Below are positions 9,013 to 18,280 of a stretch of 64,000 nucleotides of DNA, one piece after another. This DNA is from Aliiruegeria sabulilitoris (GTDB taxonomy: Bacteria > Pseudomonadota > Alphaproteobacteria > Rhodobacterales > Rhodobacteraceae), in assembly GCF_001558155.1 (NCBI RefSeq), contig NZ_LOAS01000007.1:226234-290233 (forward strand), given 5' to 3'. How positions within the stretch are numbered: the stretch's first letter is position 1; each line of letters opens with the position of its first letter. The position numbers were made by a program, and so were the translations under genes. The notes below the pieces were generated by a model. That model saw only the letters and a program-made list of their open reading frames with translations, was not told where the DNA came from and did no database searches.

Positions 9013-10161
9013 ATGACGGGACAGGCACAAGAAAAGCAGAAGGGCCAGGTGCCCGGATGGGTCCCGCAGGCCGCCATGCACTACCTTCGGCATACCGAGC
9101 AGGGGCTCTCGATCCGCGAAGTCGCCCGTGCCGAAGGCTGTCGTGCCTCGACGATCCTGCGCCGCATCCGGCGTTTCGAGCAACGGCGGGACGACCCGCT
9201 GGTGGACGAGGCGCTGGCGCATCTGGGCAAGGTACATTTCAGAACCTGCGACAACAACAGTTCAGGACCTGAGGAGACCGCCCCCATGACAGCTCATTTC
9301 GCTCCTGTGGACATGCCCAGCCGCAGACTTTGTGACGAGGCTACCGTGAATCGAGAGGCGCGCCGTGTATTGCGTCGGCTGGCGGAAAGCGGAGCTGTGC
9401 TCGCAGTCGCCACCGATATGGAAAAGGCCGCCGTGCTGCGAGAGATGCCCGATGGCAGCACCAACCGGACCGCCGTGGTAGACCGAAACGTGGCCCATGC
9501 CTTCGTGCTGAAGGAATGGATCGTCTGCAAATCTGCAGGCCGCATTGCGAGCTATTCCATCACCGCTGCGGGCCGTTCGGCGCTGAAACGCCTGCTGAGC
9601 GAGGATCGCGCCGCCGCGGGCGGTTTTGCCGAAGCACCGATGCCCTTCGGCGACCAGCACCGCGAATGGGGCCACAAGGTGGTGCTCGAAGACACGGACA
9701 GCGCAAAGCCCCGCCGGGTGCGCTACAACATGGCCGAAAGCCCGGTCGTCGCCCTCTCGCGCCGTCGTGAAAAAGACGGAACCACCTTTCTCGACCCGGA
9801 ACTGGTTGTTGCGGCGGAACGGCTTCGCGAAGATTTCGAGCTTGCCCAAATGGGACCGCGCGTCACCCAGAACTGGGAGCGCTTCCTGACCGCTGGCACG
9901 CGGGGCGGTTTTCACGCCGGTGATCCGGTTTCCGGCCCTGAAGGGGCGCGGGACCGCGTCGCCAAGGCACTGGAAGAACTCGGCCCGGGGCTCGGAGACA
10001 TGGTGTTACGCTGCTGCTGCTATCTCGAAGGGCTGGAGGCGACCGAAAGGCGCCTTGGCTGGTCGGCCCGATCAGGCAAGATCGTGCTGCGGATCGCCCT
10101 GCAGCGCCTCGCCCGTCACTACGAAGAAGAATACGGGCCTGGCCGCGGCATGATCGGCTGA
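9013..10161 (+). CDS. DUF6456-domain protein with helix-turn-helix
   Basis: 382 residues from the ATG at 9013, preceded by AAGGGGG; the frame is open upstream to 8965, but the shorter start has the ribosome site. An N-terminal helix-turn-helix-like segment (LSIREVARAEGCRASTILRRIRRFE) is followed by a winged-helix-like middle and a C-terminal DUF6456 region (ERLREDFELAQMGPRVTQNW, GDMVLRCCCYLEGLE, RLGWSARSGKIVLRIALQRL). Probably a DNA-binding regulator; its targets are unknown. A strong terminator follows. Confidence 0.8.
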   Translation: MTGQAQEKQKGQVPGWVPQAAMHYLRHTEQGLSIREVARAEGCRASTILRRIRRFEQRRDDPLVDEALAHLGKVHFRTCDNNSSGPEETAPMTAHFAPVDMPSRRLCDEATVNREARRVLRRLAESGAVLAVATDMEKAAVLREMPDGSTNRTAVVDRNVAHAFVLKEWIVCKSAGRIASYSITAAGRSALKRLLSEDRAAAGGFAEAPMPFGDQHREWGHKVVLEDTDSAKPRRVRYNMAESPVVALSRRREKDGTTFLDPELVVAAERLREDFELAQMGPRVTQNWERFLTAGTRGGFHAGDPVSGPEGARDRVAKALEELGPGLGDMVLRCCCYLEGLEATERRLGWSARSGKIVLRIALQRLARHYEEEYGPGRGMIG

Positions 10162-10188
10162 GCCGTCAAAGGCGATTACCTCGTGTCT

Positions 10189-10217
10189 CGGGCGCTCCTT
10201 GGAGCGCCCGTTTTTTT
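10189..10217 (+). terminator. Rho-independent terminator after the DUF6456 gene
   Basis: CGGGCGCTCC (10189-10198) and GGAGCGCCCG (10201-10210) form a perfect stem followed directly by seven T. It ends the DUF6456 transcript. Confidence 0.92.
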
Positions 10218-10410
10218 CAGGAGGTCCATCCGTATGGGCCGTTATTTTCGATCTGCCTGACGTGGGATGCAAAAACTCAGACGAGCGCTTCGTCCACCGA
10301 CCCGGACAGTCTTTCGAGCGCGCAGCGGGCATTTCTTGACGCAAAACAAGGCGCGCCAGCTTGCATTCGGTCATACTTCGGACGACCCATTCCGGTAGAG
10401 GGATTGAGCC

Positions 10411-10914
10411 ATGACCTACAGCATTCCCCTCAACGACCCGCCCGAAATCGAGCAAGAGGCGCACCAATGCTGGTCTGCAGCTTATGAAAGCTGGACGACG
10501 GCGTGTTCCCGGATCATTCGCGGCGCGCAGGCGGTCAGCGAAGAGGCAATCGAGGCCGAAATGGCGCGCTATCCCGGCGCGCTCACCGAAGAAGGGTCGG
10601 CAACTCTAGGTGGCGTCGGCCTGTTGGAGCATTTCGGGAACGTTCATTTCGAACCCGTATCCGGTGCTGCGCTGAGCACGGATATGCTGGCTGCACGCCT
10701 CCGGCAATACGGCTACATTTATATGCTCTTTTGGGCGCGGGGGCGAACCGGAGATGTCTTCAGCCACGCTGTCGTCGTGTCGCATGCCCACGGTGGCAGG
10801 ATGCGCGTCATGGATCCGGGACGAGGACGGGGCCTGATGATGCGGCCCACGGATTACTATCGCAACGCGCTGGCGATTTTCGTCGGAACCCACGCGCGGG
10901 CGCACGAAACCTGA
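10411..10914 (+). CDS. Small papain-like cysteine peptidase-type protein
   Basis: 167 residues, no signal peptide. A possible papain-like (C39/C70-like) triad is visible: Cys20 in HQCWSAA, His119 in FSHAVVV and Asp135 in RVMDPG, in the right order and context. The family is a guess from these motifs; no closer assignment is possible. It stands alone between two terminators. It could be a peptidase, a toxin-like effector or a transglutaminase-like enzyme. Confidence 0.6.
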   Translation: MTYSIPLNDPPEIEQEAHQCWSAAYESWTTACSRIIRGAQAVSEEAIEAEMARYPGALTEEGSATLGGVGLLEHFGNVHFEPVSGAALSTDMLAARLRQYGYIYMLFWARGRTGDVFSHAVVVSHAHGGRMRVMDPGRGRGLMMRPTDYYRNALAIFVGTHARAHET

Positions 10915-10969
10915 TTCCGGAGCTAAACTGCATAAGAAGTGCGGGAACACCGCGCGTCGCAACGAAGAA

Positions 10970-10992
10970 CGCCCGGCCAATTTGGCCGGGCG
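10970..10992 (-). terminator. Perfect 11-bp inverted repeat between convergent genes
   Basis: CGCCCGGCCAA (10970-10980) and TTGGCCGGGCG (10982-10992) flank one base. On the minus strand it is followed by a T-rich TTCTTCGTT, so it probably terminates the peroxiredoxin transcript, and possibly the opposing gene as well. Confidence 0.6.
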
Positions 10993-11018
10993 ATGGAAAC
11001 GTCTCTTGATGCGTGCCG

Positions 11019-11564
11019 TCAGGCGGCGGCGGACGCCTCCTCGCGCAGCCACGCAAGGACGGTTTCTGGCGAGGATACGCCATACGGGTCCTCGGCATGG
11101 TTGTCGCAAATGCCGGGTTCTTCGAACCACGCCTCGACCACACCGTACTTGATCACGGCCGCGTAGCGCCAGGACCGAAGGCCGAAGCCGAGATTGTCCT
11201 TGCGCACCAGCATGCCCATCCGTCGGGTGAACTCGCCCGAGCCGTCCGGAATCACCTTGACGTTCTTCAGCTCCTGGCCTTGCGCCCACTTGTTCATAAC
11301 GAAGCTGTCATTGACCGACATGCAATAGATCTCGTCGATGCCCAGGGCCACGAAATCGGCAAAACCGTTCTCGAATCCGGGCAGCTGGTAGGTCGAGCAG
11401 GTCGGTGTGAAAGCGCCGGGCAGGGAGAACAGGACAACCCGCTTGCCGGCGAAGTAATCCGCTGTCGTCATGTCCTGCCAACGGAAAGGATTGGGTCCGC
11501 CGATGGAGTCGTCACGGACGCGGGTGTGAAAGGTGAGTTTCGGAAGCTTGTAGCCGACTTGCAT
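11019..11564 (-). CDS. Peroxiredoxin (Prx5/glutaredoxin-dependent type)
   Basis: 181 residues beginning MQVGYKLPKLTF. Peroxidatic Cys56 is in PGAFTPTCSTYQLPGFE, the Prx5/AhpE-like motif, and the protein has no fused glutaredoxin. It reduces hydrogen peroxide and organic peroxides using glutathione or glutaredoxin in the cytoplasm. The frame is open far upstream to 11939, but that extension is Arg/Cys-rich noise opposite lipA's leader; the ATG at 11564 has GGGGA upstream. Confidence 0.92.
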   Translation of the reverse strand: MQVGYKLPKLTFHTRVRDDSIGGPNPFRWQDMTTADYFAGKRVVLFSLPGAFTPTCSTYQLPGFENGFADFVALGIDEIYCMSVNDSFVMNKWAQGQELKNVKVIPDGSGEFTRRMGMLVRKDNLGFGLRSWRYAAVIKYGVVEAWFEEPGICDNHAEDPYGVSSPETVLAWLREEASAAA

Positions 11565-11820
11565 TGGGCAATCCCCGTAAATGTTCAGAACGTCTGGGTC
11601 GCGCAGGACCGTCGCGTCCGGATACGCCGATGTTTTCAGGGGAACAATGGCGTTTCTGCATCCGCGAAATGGACGTCGCGCAAGCCGGCAGCAAGGTTGC
11701 CCGCAGCGCTGTTGGCCAGGCATGCAAATGCGGCAAATCCGCCATGCATTGCGGGACATCCCGAAATCTGATGTTACATTCGACCAGACGGCCCTATCAG
11801 ACGGGCGGAGAGGTAGCATC

Positions 11821-12771
11821 ATGCGCGATCTGAAGATCCCCGGCGAACGCCATCCCGAAAAGGCCCACCGGCCCGACAATGCCCAGCCCAAGAAACCGAG
11901 CTGGATTCGTGTCCGCGCGCCGGGCGGAGAGGGGTACAACAGTACTCACAAGATCCTGCGCGACAACAATCTGCCGACCGTTTGCGAAGAGGCCGGCTGT
12001 CCGAATGTGGGCGAATGCTGGTCGCGCGGTCACGCCACGATGATGATCATGGGCGAGATCTGTACCCGCGGCTGCACCTTCTGCAACGTCGCAACCGGGC
12101 GGCCCGATGCGCTCGACGTTTTCGAGCCGGGCCGCGTGGCCGATGCGGTCCAGAAACTAGGCCTGAAACATGTCGTCATCACCTCGGTGGACCGCGACGA
12201 CCTGGCAGATGGCGGGGCGGAACATTTCGCGCAGACCATCCGCGCCATTCGACATCGCTCTCCGGACTCCACGATCGAGATCCTGACTCCAGATTTTCTC
12301 AAGTGCGACCCGAAAGTACTTGAAATTGTTGTGGAAGCAAAGCCGGATGTCTTCAACCACAACCTCGAGACGGTGCCGGGTCTCTACCCGACCGTGCGTC
12401 CGGGAGCCCGTTACTTCCACTCGCTCCGTTTGCTGCAACGGGTGAAGGAAATCGACCCCACGATGTTTACCAAGTCGGGCATCATGGTGGGCCTCGGCGA
12501 GGATCGCCAGGGCGTGCTGCAGGCGATGGATGACATGCGCTCGGCGGATATCGATTTCCTGACCATCGGCCAATACCTTCAGCCGACGCCGAAACATCAC
12601 GCGGTGGAACGGTTCGTGACACCCGAGGAGTTCAAATCCTACGAGAAGGCCGCCTATGGCAAAGGCTTCCTCATGGTCTCGGCCACGCCCCTGACACGCT
12701 CCAGCTATCACGCCGGCGACGATTTCGAGCGCCTGCGCAGTGCGCGCCTGAAAAAGCTCGGTCGCGGCTGA
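11821..12771 (+). CDS. lipA: Lipoyl synthase
   Basis: 316 residues, usual LipA length. The auxiliary [4Fe-4S] ligands Cys55, Cys60, Cys66 and radical-SAM CxxxCxxC Cys81, Cys85, Cys88 are all present. It inserts sulphur at C6 and C8 of octanoyl groups on E2 subunits and GcvH. The ATG at 11821 follows GGAGAGG and is preferred to the open frame upstream from 11581. Divergent from the peroxiredoxin gene. Confidence 0.98.
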   Translation: MRDLKIPGERHPEKAHRPDNAQPKKPSWIRVRAPGGEGYNSTHKILRDNNLPTVCEEAGCPNVGECWSRGHATMMIMGEICTRGCTFCNVATGRPDALDVFEPGRVADAVQKLGLKHVVITSVDRDDLADGGAEHFAQTIRAIRHRSPDSTIEILTPDFLKCDPKVLEIVVEAKPDVFNHNLETVPGLYPTVRPGARYFHSLRLLQRVKEIDPTMFTKSGIMVGLGEDRQGVLQAMDDMRSADIDFLTIGQYLQPTPKHHAVERFVTPEEFKSYEKAAYGKGFLMVSATPLTRSSYHAGDDFERLRSARLKKLGRG

Positions 12772-12778
12772 GGAAATC

Positions 12779-12808
12779 CGGCGCGCGGGGAAATTCTCAC
12801 GCGCGCCG
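12779..12808. terminator. 9-bp GC-rich inverted repeat downstream of lipA
   Basis: CGGCGCGCG (12779-12787) and CGCGCGCCG (12800-12808) are exact inverted repeats between the convergent lipA and cytochrome c genes. No T tract follows on either strand, so terminator function is only likely by position. Confidence 0.45.
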
Positions 12809-12831
12809 ATTCCGGCCACTCCGGTGTGCGA

Positions 12832-13719
12832 TCACTCGATCGGCGCGAGGCTCGCCAGATAGTAGGCGAGCGCCTCGAGGTCGTCCTTGGGCAACTGTCC
12901 CAACCCGGAAATCACCGCTTCCATCTCGTTGCTGGCGATCTCATCCCGAGGGCTGTGTCCGCTTTCGAGGAACCACGCGATTTCGTCTCGGCTCCAGTCC
13001 AGCGCGGCCGGTGTCACGTTGGGGGCTTCAGCGCGCCCCGAGAAACCCGGTGCGCCGGCCATCCACCGGCTCTTGTCCAGCCCGCCGAAACGGTCCCGCG
13101 GGGTGTGGCATTCGGCGCAATGACCGAGCGCTTCGGCGAGGTAACGTCCGCGTTCCACCCGCTCGCTGGGGGCCGCGCCGACGAAATTTGAATCGAGATA
13201 GCGTTTCTTCCAGAGCCCGATCCCGCTGCGCAGCGACCAGGGCAGGGACAGCTCATGTGGTTGCGGCACCTCGTCGGAGGCGGGCAAATCGTCGAGAAAC
13301 GCCTTGAGATCGGCGATATCCTGCAAGTCCATCCGGGTATAGGTCGTGTAGGGCATGACCGGGTAGAGATGGCGCCCATCCGGTGTGACGCCCCGCTTGA
13401 GCACGGAGGCCAGGCCGGCGAGGTTGTAGCTGCCAATACCGTGCACCGGATCGGAGGAGATATTTGGCGTGATGAACTCGCCGAACTCGGTCGAGAGCCG
13501 CCGTCCGCCGGACAGGATCGGCGCTTGCTGGGCCTCGGCGCCACGATCCGCATGGCAAGACGCGCAGCCTGCCGCGAGGAAGATCTGCCGGCCGGCAATG
13601 GCGTCGCCCTTCAATGGGGGCAGGTCCTCGGCGGTGAAGGGGAGCGGACGTGTCAGCCAGAAAGCCAGCGCCAGCCCCCCGATTGCCAACAGGAAAAACA
13701 GGGTAAGGACGCGGCGCAT
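12832..13719 (-). CDS. Membrane-anchored dihaem cytochrome c
   Basis: 295 residues from the ATG at 13719, preceded by AAAGGA. An N-terminal hydrophobic anchor (about residues 4-21) is followed by two class-I cytochrome c domains with haem sites CASCH (52-56) and CAECH (200-204). It resembles the cytochrome subunits that accept electrons from periplasmic dehydrogenases, but no dehydrogenase gene is adjacent. It acts in the periplasm, electron partner unknown. Confidence 0.88.
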   Translation of the reverse strand: MRRVLTLFFLLAIGGLALAFWLTRPLPFTAEDLPPLKGDAIAGRQIFLAAGCASCHADRGAEAQQAPILSGGRRLSTEFGEFITPNISSDPVHGIGSYNLAGLASVLKRGVTPDGRHLYPVMPYTTYTRMDLQDIADLKAFLDDLPASDEVPQPHELSLPWSLRSGIGLWKKRYLDSNFVGAAPSERVERGRYLAEALGHCAECHTPRDRFGGLDKSRWMAGAPGFSGRAEAPNVTPAALDWSRDEIAWFLESGHSPRDEIASNEMEAVISGLGQLPKDDLEALAYYLASLAPIE

Positions 13720-13875
13720 GCCGATTTTCCTTTCGGGACTCGGGCTTCGGGACGGCGGCACCTTAGGGGCTGCTGCCCACTAACGCAAAGGTTGTATCCC
13801 GTCCTGATCGGCATGGTTCCGCCAAGGCAGGGTCGCAGGCGCTTTCGGGAGCAGGCGGCGCGGATAACGGCGGTT

Positions 13876-14067
13876 TCAGAAGCGTGGCAGTCCCGGGCGG
13901 CGCCCGATCTGGTCCGCTTGCATCCAGTCCGGCAGCACGCCCAGACGTTCAAGTCCGACAAGAGCCAGACAAAGGGCGATCACGGCGAATACGAGCAGAA
14001 CCCGCTTGAGCGAGGGCGGATGCTGGACCCAGCGTTTCATCCGCATGAACCAGTGAGCGCTGAGCAT
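13876..14067 (-). CDS. Small one-helix membrane protein
   Basis: 63 residues starting MLSAHWFMRMKRW, with one hydrophobic helix (LLVFAVIALCLALVGLE) after a basic N terminus and a short acidic/basic tail. GGAGG lies four to five bases before the ATG at 14067. Similar short proteins occur in Rhodobacteraceae near hpt; function unknown. It follows hpt on the same strand with a 32-base gap. Confidence 0.65.
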   Translation of the reverse strand: MLSAHWFMRMKRWVQHPPSLKRVLLVFAVIALCLALVGLERLGVLPDWMQADQIGRRPGLPRF

Positions 14068-14099
14068 ATGGCCTCCGGGATCTGTCCTTGGTTCGCGGC

Positions 14100-14666
14100 T
14101 CAGACGGCCTCGGGGGCGTCTTGCGGATCGTCGATGAAACGAACGGTGCCGATATAGGGCAGGTTCCGGTTGCGTTGGGCGAAATCGATTCCATAGCCAA
14201 CCACGAACTTGTCCGGGATCTCGAATCCGGTCCAACTGGCCTTGTAGGCCACCTCGCGCCGAGCGGGCTTGTCCAGCAGGCAGATCGTGCGCAGCCGCTT
14301 GGGATTGCGCGCACCAAGGAAGGCCGCAACGCGGGTCATGGTGTGCCCGGTGTCGATGATGTCCTCGACCACCAGCACGTCGCGCCCTTCAATTTCGCCG
14401 CGTAAGTCCTTGAGAATGCGAACTTCCCGGCTTGACTTCATCGCGTTTCCATAGGAGGAGGCCTCGAGGAAATCGACCTCGACCGGCAGGTCCAACTCAC
14501 GCACGAGATCGGCAATGAAAACGAAAGAACCGCGCAACAGGCCGACGACAACGAGCTTGTCGGTGTCCGTGAATTCAGCCTCGATCTCGCGGGCAAGTTC
14601 CTCGATGCGGGCAGCAATGGATTTGGCGGAGATCAGCTGATCGATGACATACGGTCGCGAAGACAT
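14100..14666 (-). CDS. hpt: Hypoxanthine phosphoribosyltransferase
   Basis: 188 residues, normal length. The PRPP-binding loop [13 protein letters not shown] is at about 97-109, and LLRGSFVF matches the pyrophosphate loop. It salvages hypoxanthine and guanine to IMP and GMP. The ATG at 14666 ([13 protein letters not shown]) is chosen over an upstream extension with no family similarity. Divergent from the RatA-like gene. Confidence 0.95.
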   Translation of the reverse strand: MSSRPYVIDQLISAKSIAARIEELAREIEAEFTDTDKLVVVGLLRGSFVFIADLVRELDLPVEVDFLEASSYGNAMKSSREVRILKDLRGEIEGRDVLVVEDIIDTGHTMTRVAAFLGARNPKRLRTICLLDKPARREVAYKASWTGFEIPDKFVVGYGIDFAQRNRNLPYIGTVRFIDDPQDAPEAV

Positions 14667-14748
14667 TGGCTTCCCTTGAATTTGCCGTCCAACTCTACGA
14701 CATGTGACGCCGATCCGAAAAAAGAACCCGGGGGCCAAACGCCGCACG

Positions 14749-15192
14749 ATGCATACTTTCTCCGACAAACGCGTCATGCCGTATACGGCGGAGCAGATGT
14801 TCGATCTCGTTTCGGATATCGAATCCTACCCGAAATTTCTGCCCTGGACAGCCGCAACGCGGATCCGGGACCGGCGCGAGGACGGCGATGCGGTGGTGGA
14901 GATTGCCGACATGATCGTCTCGTTCAAGGTGTTCCGGGAGAAATTCGGCACGAAGGTCACGATGAATCGCCAGGAATGTACGATCGTGTCGGAATATATC
15001 GACGGACCGTTCAAATACCTGGTCTCGAAATGGGCTTTCCGGGATGTCCAGGGCGGTTGCGAAGTGGATTACCACATCGATTTCGAGTTCAAGAACAGGA
15101 TCCTGCAAAAAACTGCCGGCGTGTTCTTCACCGAGGCGCAACGCCAGATCATGGGCGCATTCGAAAAGCGGGCCAACGTACTCTACGCGTGA
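14749..15192 (+). CDS. RatA/COQ10-type START-domain protein
   Basis: 147 residues from [21 protein letters not shown]; the usual family start pattern (START/polyketide-cyclase fold with a hydrophobic pocket) decides against the open frame from 14704. In eukaryotes and many alphaproteobacteria these are coenzyme-Q-binding COQ10 chaperones; in E. coli the homologue RatA is described as blocking 70S assembly. Ubiquinone function is the likelier one here. Confidence 0.88.
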   Translation: MHTFSDKRVMPYTAEQMFDLVSDIESYPKFLPWTAATRIRDRREDGDAVVEIADMIVSFKVFREKFGTKVTMNRQECTIVSEYIDGPFKYLVSKWAFRDVQGGCEVDYHIDFEFKNRILQKTAGVFFTEAQRQIMGAFEKRANVLYA

Positions 15193-15269
15193 TAAGACGC
15201 TGAACGCCTTCATTTGACCACTAACATCTCCGGAGGAAGTAACGGCCCGAAGGGACGTTCCGTTTTGTT

Positions 15270-15299
15270 CAACGAAAAAGGCGCCACTGCGCGGCGCCT
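15270..15299 (-). terminator. Rho-independent terminator of amt
   Basis: On the minus strand AGGCGCC pairs with GGCGCCT around seven bases (15279-15299) and is followed by CTTTTTCGTT. It lies about 70 bases downstream of the amt stop. Confidence 0.82.
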
Positions 15300-15366
15300 G
15301 CTTCCGGCGGGGATATTACCGGTCAGAAGAAGCGGGGGGCGGATCGCTCCGCCCCCATCTGCACAT

Positions 15367-16548
15367 TTACGAGATGATATCGTAGGCACGTTCTCCGTGC
15401 ACCGACAGGTCGAGACCGTTGGTCTCGGTTTCGGCGTCGACTCGCATCGGGGTGATCGCGCGCACCACGAGCACGAGGACGATCGTCACTACAGCGGTGA
15501 AAGCACCGACAATGACGAGCGCGCCAATTTGCGCGGTCCATGAACCGGCGCCGAAGGCTGCGATCATGATCGTGCCGAAGATGCCGCCGACGCCGTGCAC
15601 GGCGAAGACATCCAGCGTGTCGTCGATCTTGAACACGTTTCGGACCAGGGTGACTGCCTCCTGGCAAAGGATGCCGGCGACAGACCCGATGATCAGTGCT
15701 TCGACGGGACCGACGAACCCTGAGGCCGGTGTGATTGAGGCCAGGCCCGCGATGGTGCCGGTGACCATGCCCACGAGCGAGGGCGTGCCGTATTTGATCT
15801 TTTCCCAGAGCGCCCAGGTGAGCGAGGCCGCGGCCGCCGAGATATGGGTGACGGTCATGGCCATGGCGGCACCGCCATCGGCGGCAAGCTGCGAGCCACC
15901 GTTGAAGCCGAACCAGCCGACCCAAAGCATGGCCGCGCCGATCATCACGAAGCCGGGCGAATGCGGCGGCTTGTTGCGGTCGCGTCTGGGACCCAGGAAG
16001 ATCGCCACGATCAGCGCCGCGAGGCCGGCGGTTTCATGCACGACGATGCCGCCGGCGAAGTCCTTGGTTCCGACCTCGCCGAAAATGCCACCATCGGCCA
16101 GGAAACCGCCGCCCCAGATCCAGTGCACGACCGGTGCGTAGCAGAGCAGCATCCAGAGCGTGGAGAAAAGCAGGACGAAACCGAAGCCGACCCGTTCCAC
16201 ATATGCGCCGACGATCAGCGCAGGCGTGATGATGGCGAAGGTCATCTGGAAGGCGAAGAACAGGATCTCGGGCAGGGTGCCAGAGACGGTCTCGGGGGTG
16301 ATGTCGAGCAGGAACATCTTGCCCAGCCCGCCCCAGAGCCCGCTGCCCCCCTCGCCGAAGGCAATGGAATAGCCAAAGGCGAACCATGCGATGCTCATGG
16401 CACAGGCGATCGCGTAGCATTGCATGAAGACGCTGAGCACGTTGCGCGCGCGCACCAGCCCGCCATAGAACAGCGCCAGCCCCGGCAATGTCATGAACAG
16501 GACCAACGCCGTCGCGACGATGATCCAGGCGGTATCGGCTCCCACCAT
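15367..16548 (-). CDS. amt: Ammonium transporter (Amt/MEP/Rh family)
   Basis: 393 residues from the ATG at 16548, preceded by GGAGGGAAGGGAA. Eleven-helix Amt fold; the conserved pore histidine pair is His171 (VVHETAG) and His318 (FAVHGVGG), matching E. coli AmtB. It conducts ammonium into the cell. A glnK/PII gene, the usual partner, is not adjacent. Expected to be under Ntr control by family. A terminator follows at 15270-15299. Confidence 0.96.
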   Translation of the reverse strand: MVGADTAWIIVATALVLFMTLPGLALFYGGLVRARNVLSVFMQCYAIACAMSIAWFAFGYSIAFGEGGSGLWGGLGKMFLLDITPETVSGTLPEILFFAFQMTFAIITPALIVGAYVERVGFGFVLLFSTLWMLLCYAPVVHWIWGGGFLADGGIFGEVGTKDFAGGIVVHETAGLAALIVAIFLGPRRDRNKPPHSPGFVMIGAAMLWVGWFGFNGGSQLAADGGAAMAMTVTHISAAAASLTWALWEKIKYGTPSLVGMVTGTIAGLASITPASGFVGPVEALIIGSVAGILCQEAVTLVRNVFKIDDTLDVFAVHGVGGIFGTIMIAAFGAGSWTAQIGALVIVGAFTAVVTIVLVLVVRAITPMRVDAETETNGLDLSVHGERAYDIIS

Positions 16549-16780
16549 TTCCCTTCCCTCCAAATATTTTTGCCCGTTTGGCGGGCGTTTCGGGGTGTGA
16601 AGCGTGAAGGGGCTGCGCAGAAAAGAGGCTTTGCTCGCCATTGGCTGGGTAAAATGTGGGCGCGTCGGTAAAAGATGGATAATTGGGCTAAAACGCTGCC
16701 GGGTGATTAATTTGAAGCCGGGATTGAAACTCCGTCGGTCTCGGGCTTCGCGGGGTCAAAACGGGACGGCAATACGGGCT

Positions 16781-17284
16781 TCAGCGATTCCGAACCGCGA
16801 CGAGGAGCATCTCGAGCGCGTGGCGCAGCGTGGCCTGGCGGACTTCCGAACGGCCGGGCGCGCCGAACTCGATGGTCTCGACAAGCGTGGCTTTGCCGGT
16901 TGCGGCGAGGCCGAAACAGACGCGGCCTTCGGGTTTGAACTCGCTGCCGCCTGGGCCGGCGATGCCGGTAACCGCGACGGCGAGATCAGCGGCCGAGCGT
17001 GCCAAGGCACCTTCGGCCATTTCCTGCGCGACCTCCTCTGATACCGCGCCAAATGACTCAAGCGTTTCGGGGGAGACGCCGAGCATCTCCATCTTGGCGG
17101 CATTCGAATAGGTGACGAAGCCACGGTCGAACATGTCCGAGGAGCCCGGACTTTCGGTGAGCGCGCCGGCAATCAGCCCGCCGGTGCAGCTCTCGGCGGT
17201 GGCCAGCATGAGGCCGAGGCGCCGGCTGTGGGCGAGCAGGGATTCGGCAAGCTCTTTGATGGACAGGGCAGTTTCGTTTGTCAT
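16781..17284 (-). CDS. CinA C-terminal domain (nicotinamide-nucleotide amidase) protein
   Basis: 167 residues, the stand-alone CinA/PncC amidohydrolase domain, with SxxLxxAESCTGG and AxAVTGIAGPGG motifs. It deamidates NMN to NaMN in pyridine-nucleotide recycling. The ATG overlaps the stop of the upstream gene (17281-17284), so it belongs to the ispDF-pgpA operon. Confidence 0.93.
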   Translation of the reverse strand: MTNETALSIKELAESLLAHSRRLGLMLATAESCTGGLIAGALTESPGSSDMFDRGFVTYSNAAKMEMLGVSPETLESFGAVSEEVAQEMAEGALARSAADLAVAVTGIAGPGGSEFKPEGRVCFGLAATGKATLVETIEFGAPGRSEVRQATLRHALEMLLVAVRNR

Positions 17285-17775
17285 GTCGGTAGGGTCTCGG
17301 GAAGGAATCTGAGAAGCGCCAGCATGACCGCCAAAGTGCCGATGGCGGCGAGGGCGCCCGCCACGAGATCGTCGATCAGACGCAGCACGGGCCGTGTGTC
17401 GCGGTCGAACAGGTGCCGCGGGACGGAGAGCAGCAGCGTGTAGAGCAGTACGGGCGTTGCGAGGGCGATGATGGCGCCGGCGGAGAAGCTAGAGCCGAGC
17501 AGGTCCGCTAGCGGGATCGCGGGCGCTGCGGCCAGCCATATCCCGGCATAGCGGTCGATGACGGTCACCTTCGCATCCGGATCCTCGCGCAGCGCGCGGG
17601 GCAGGGCCCAGATCGTCGTGGCAAGCACGAGCGCCCAGATGGCGGCCAGCGGCTGCAGCGACCCGGTGCCACGGTATACGAGGATCGCCGTCACCAACCC
17701 GGCCAGCGACGCCAGCAAGGGGCCGACAAAGGGAATGCAGCCGAGATAGCCCACGGTTGCCACGATGCGCAACAT
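17281..17775 (-). CDS. Diverged PgpA-like membrane protein (probable inactive paralogue)
   Basis: 164 residues, four hydrophobic segments, lying four bases after the PgpA gene. Segment by segment it aligns with that neighbour: a GxxPFVGPLL start in place of [18 protein letters not shown] in place of VIDEVVGMW, and RLIDDLVAGALAA in place of [13 protein letters not shown]. The acidic residue of the VIDE motif and the GTWGS loop are lost, so catalysis is doubtful while the DD..AG end is kept. Probably a tandem duplicate with a new or structural role. Confidence 0.7.
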   Translation of the reverse strand: MLRIVATVGYLGCIPFVGPLLASLAGLVTAILVYRGTGSLQPLAAIWALVLATTIWALPRALREDPDAKVTVIDRYAGIWLAAAPAIPLADLLGSSFSAGAIIALATPVLLYTLLLSVPRHLFDRDTRPVLRLIDDLVAGALAAIGTLAVMLALLRFLPETLPT

Positions 17776-17779
17776 TGGC

Positions 17780-18280
17780 TCAGCCCATCAGGAAGGAATG
17801 CGATATGAAGGCGGCGACGGCGACGACAAGGGCCGCCATGACGCCGGCGATCACATCGTCGAGCATCACGCCGAGGGAACTGTGCATCCCATCGGCCCAG
17901 GACACCGGCCAGGGTTTCCAGATGTCGAAGATCCGGAACATCACGAAACCGCCGACCCAGCCGGGATAGGGAAAGATATCGCCATCCAGCCCGGCATGCC
18001 AAAGCCCGAAGGACAGCGGCCAGAGGGCGATCCACATGCCGACGACCTCGTCGATGACGACCTCGGACGGATCCGTGTTCCCGGCCCCCTCGATATAGAG
18101 CGCGGTCGCCCCCCAGCCGGCAATGAACGCGATGAGCGTACCGATGGCGAGCGCCGGGAAGCCGCCATTCAGGTGAAGGAGATAGGCGAACGGGATCGCC
18201 GCAGCCGAGCCCCAGGTGCCGGGCGCGGGCTTCAGCAAGCCAACCCCTAAAAAGGTGGCGATCAGTTTCGCGCCCATCAT
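17780..18280 (-). CDS. pgpA: Phosphatidylglycerophosphatase A
   Basis: 166 residues, membrane-embedded. PgpA motifs [18 protein letters not shown] and [11 protein letters not shown] are intact. It dephosphorylates phosphatidylglycerol phosphate to phosphatidylglycerol in the inner membrane. The start at 18280 overlaps the ispDF stop as ATGA, so the longer open frame upstream is rejected. It is followed at once by a degenerate paralogue. Confidence 0.92.
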   Translation of the reverse strand: MMGAKLIATFLGVGLLKPAPGTWGSAAAIPFAYLLHLNGGFPALAIGTLIAFIAGWGATALYIEGAGNTDPSEVVIDEVVGMWIALWPLSFGLWHAGLDGDIFPYPGWVGGFVMFRIFDIWKPWPVSWADGMHSSLGVMLDDVIAGVMAALVVAVAAFISHSFLMG

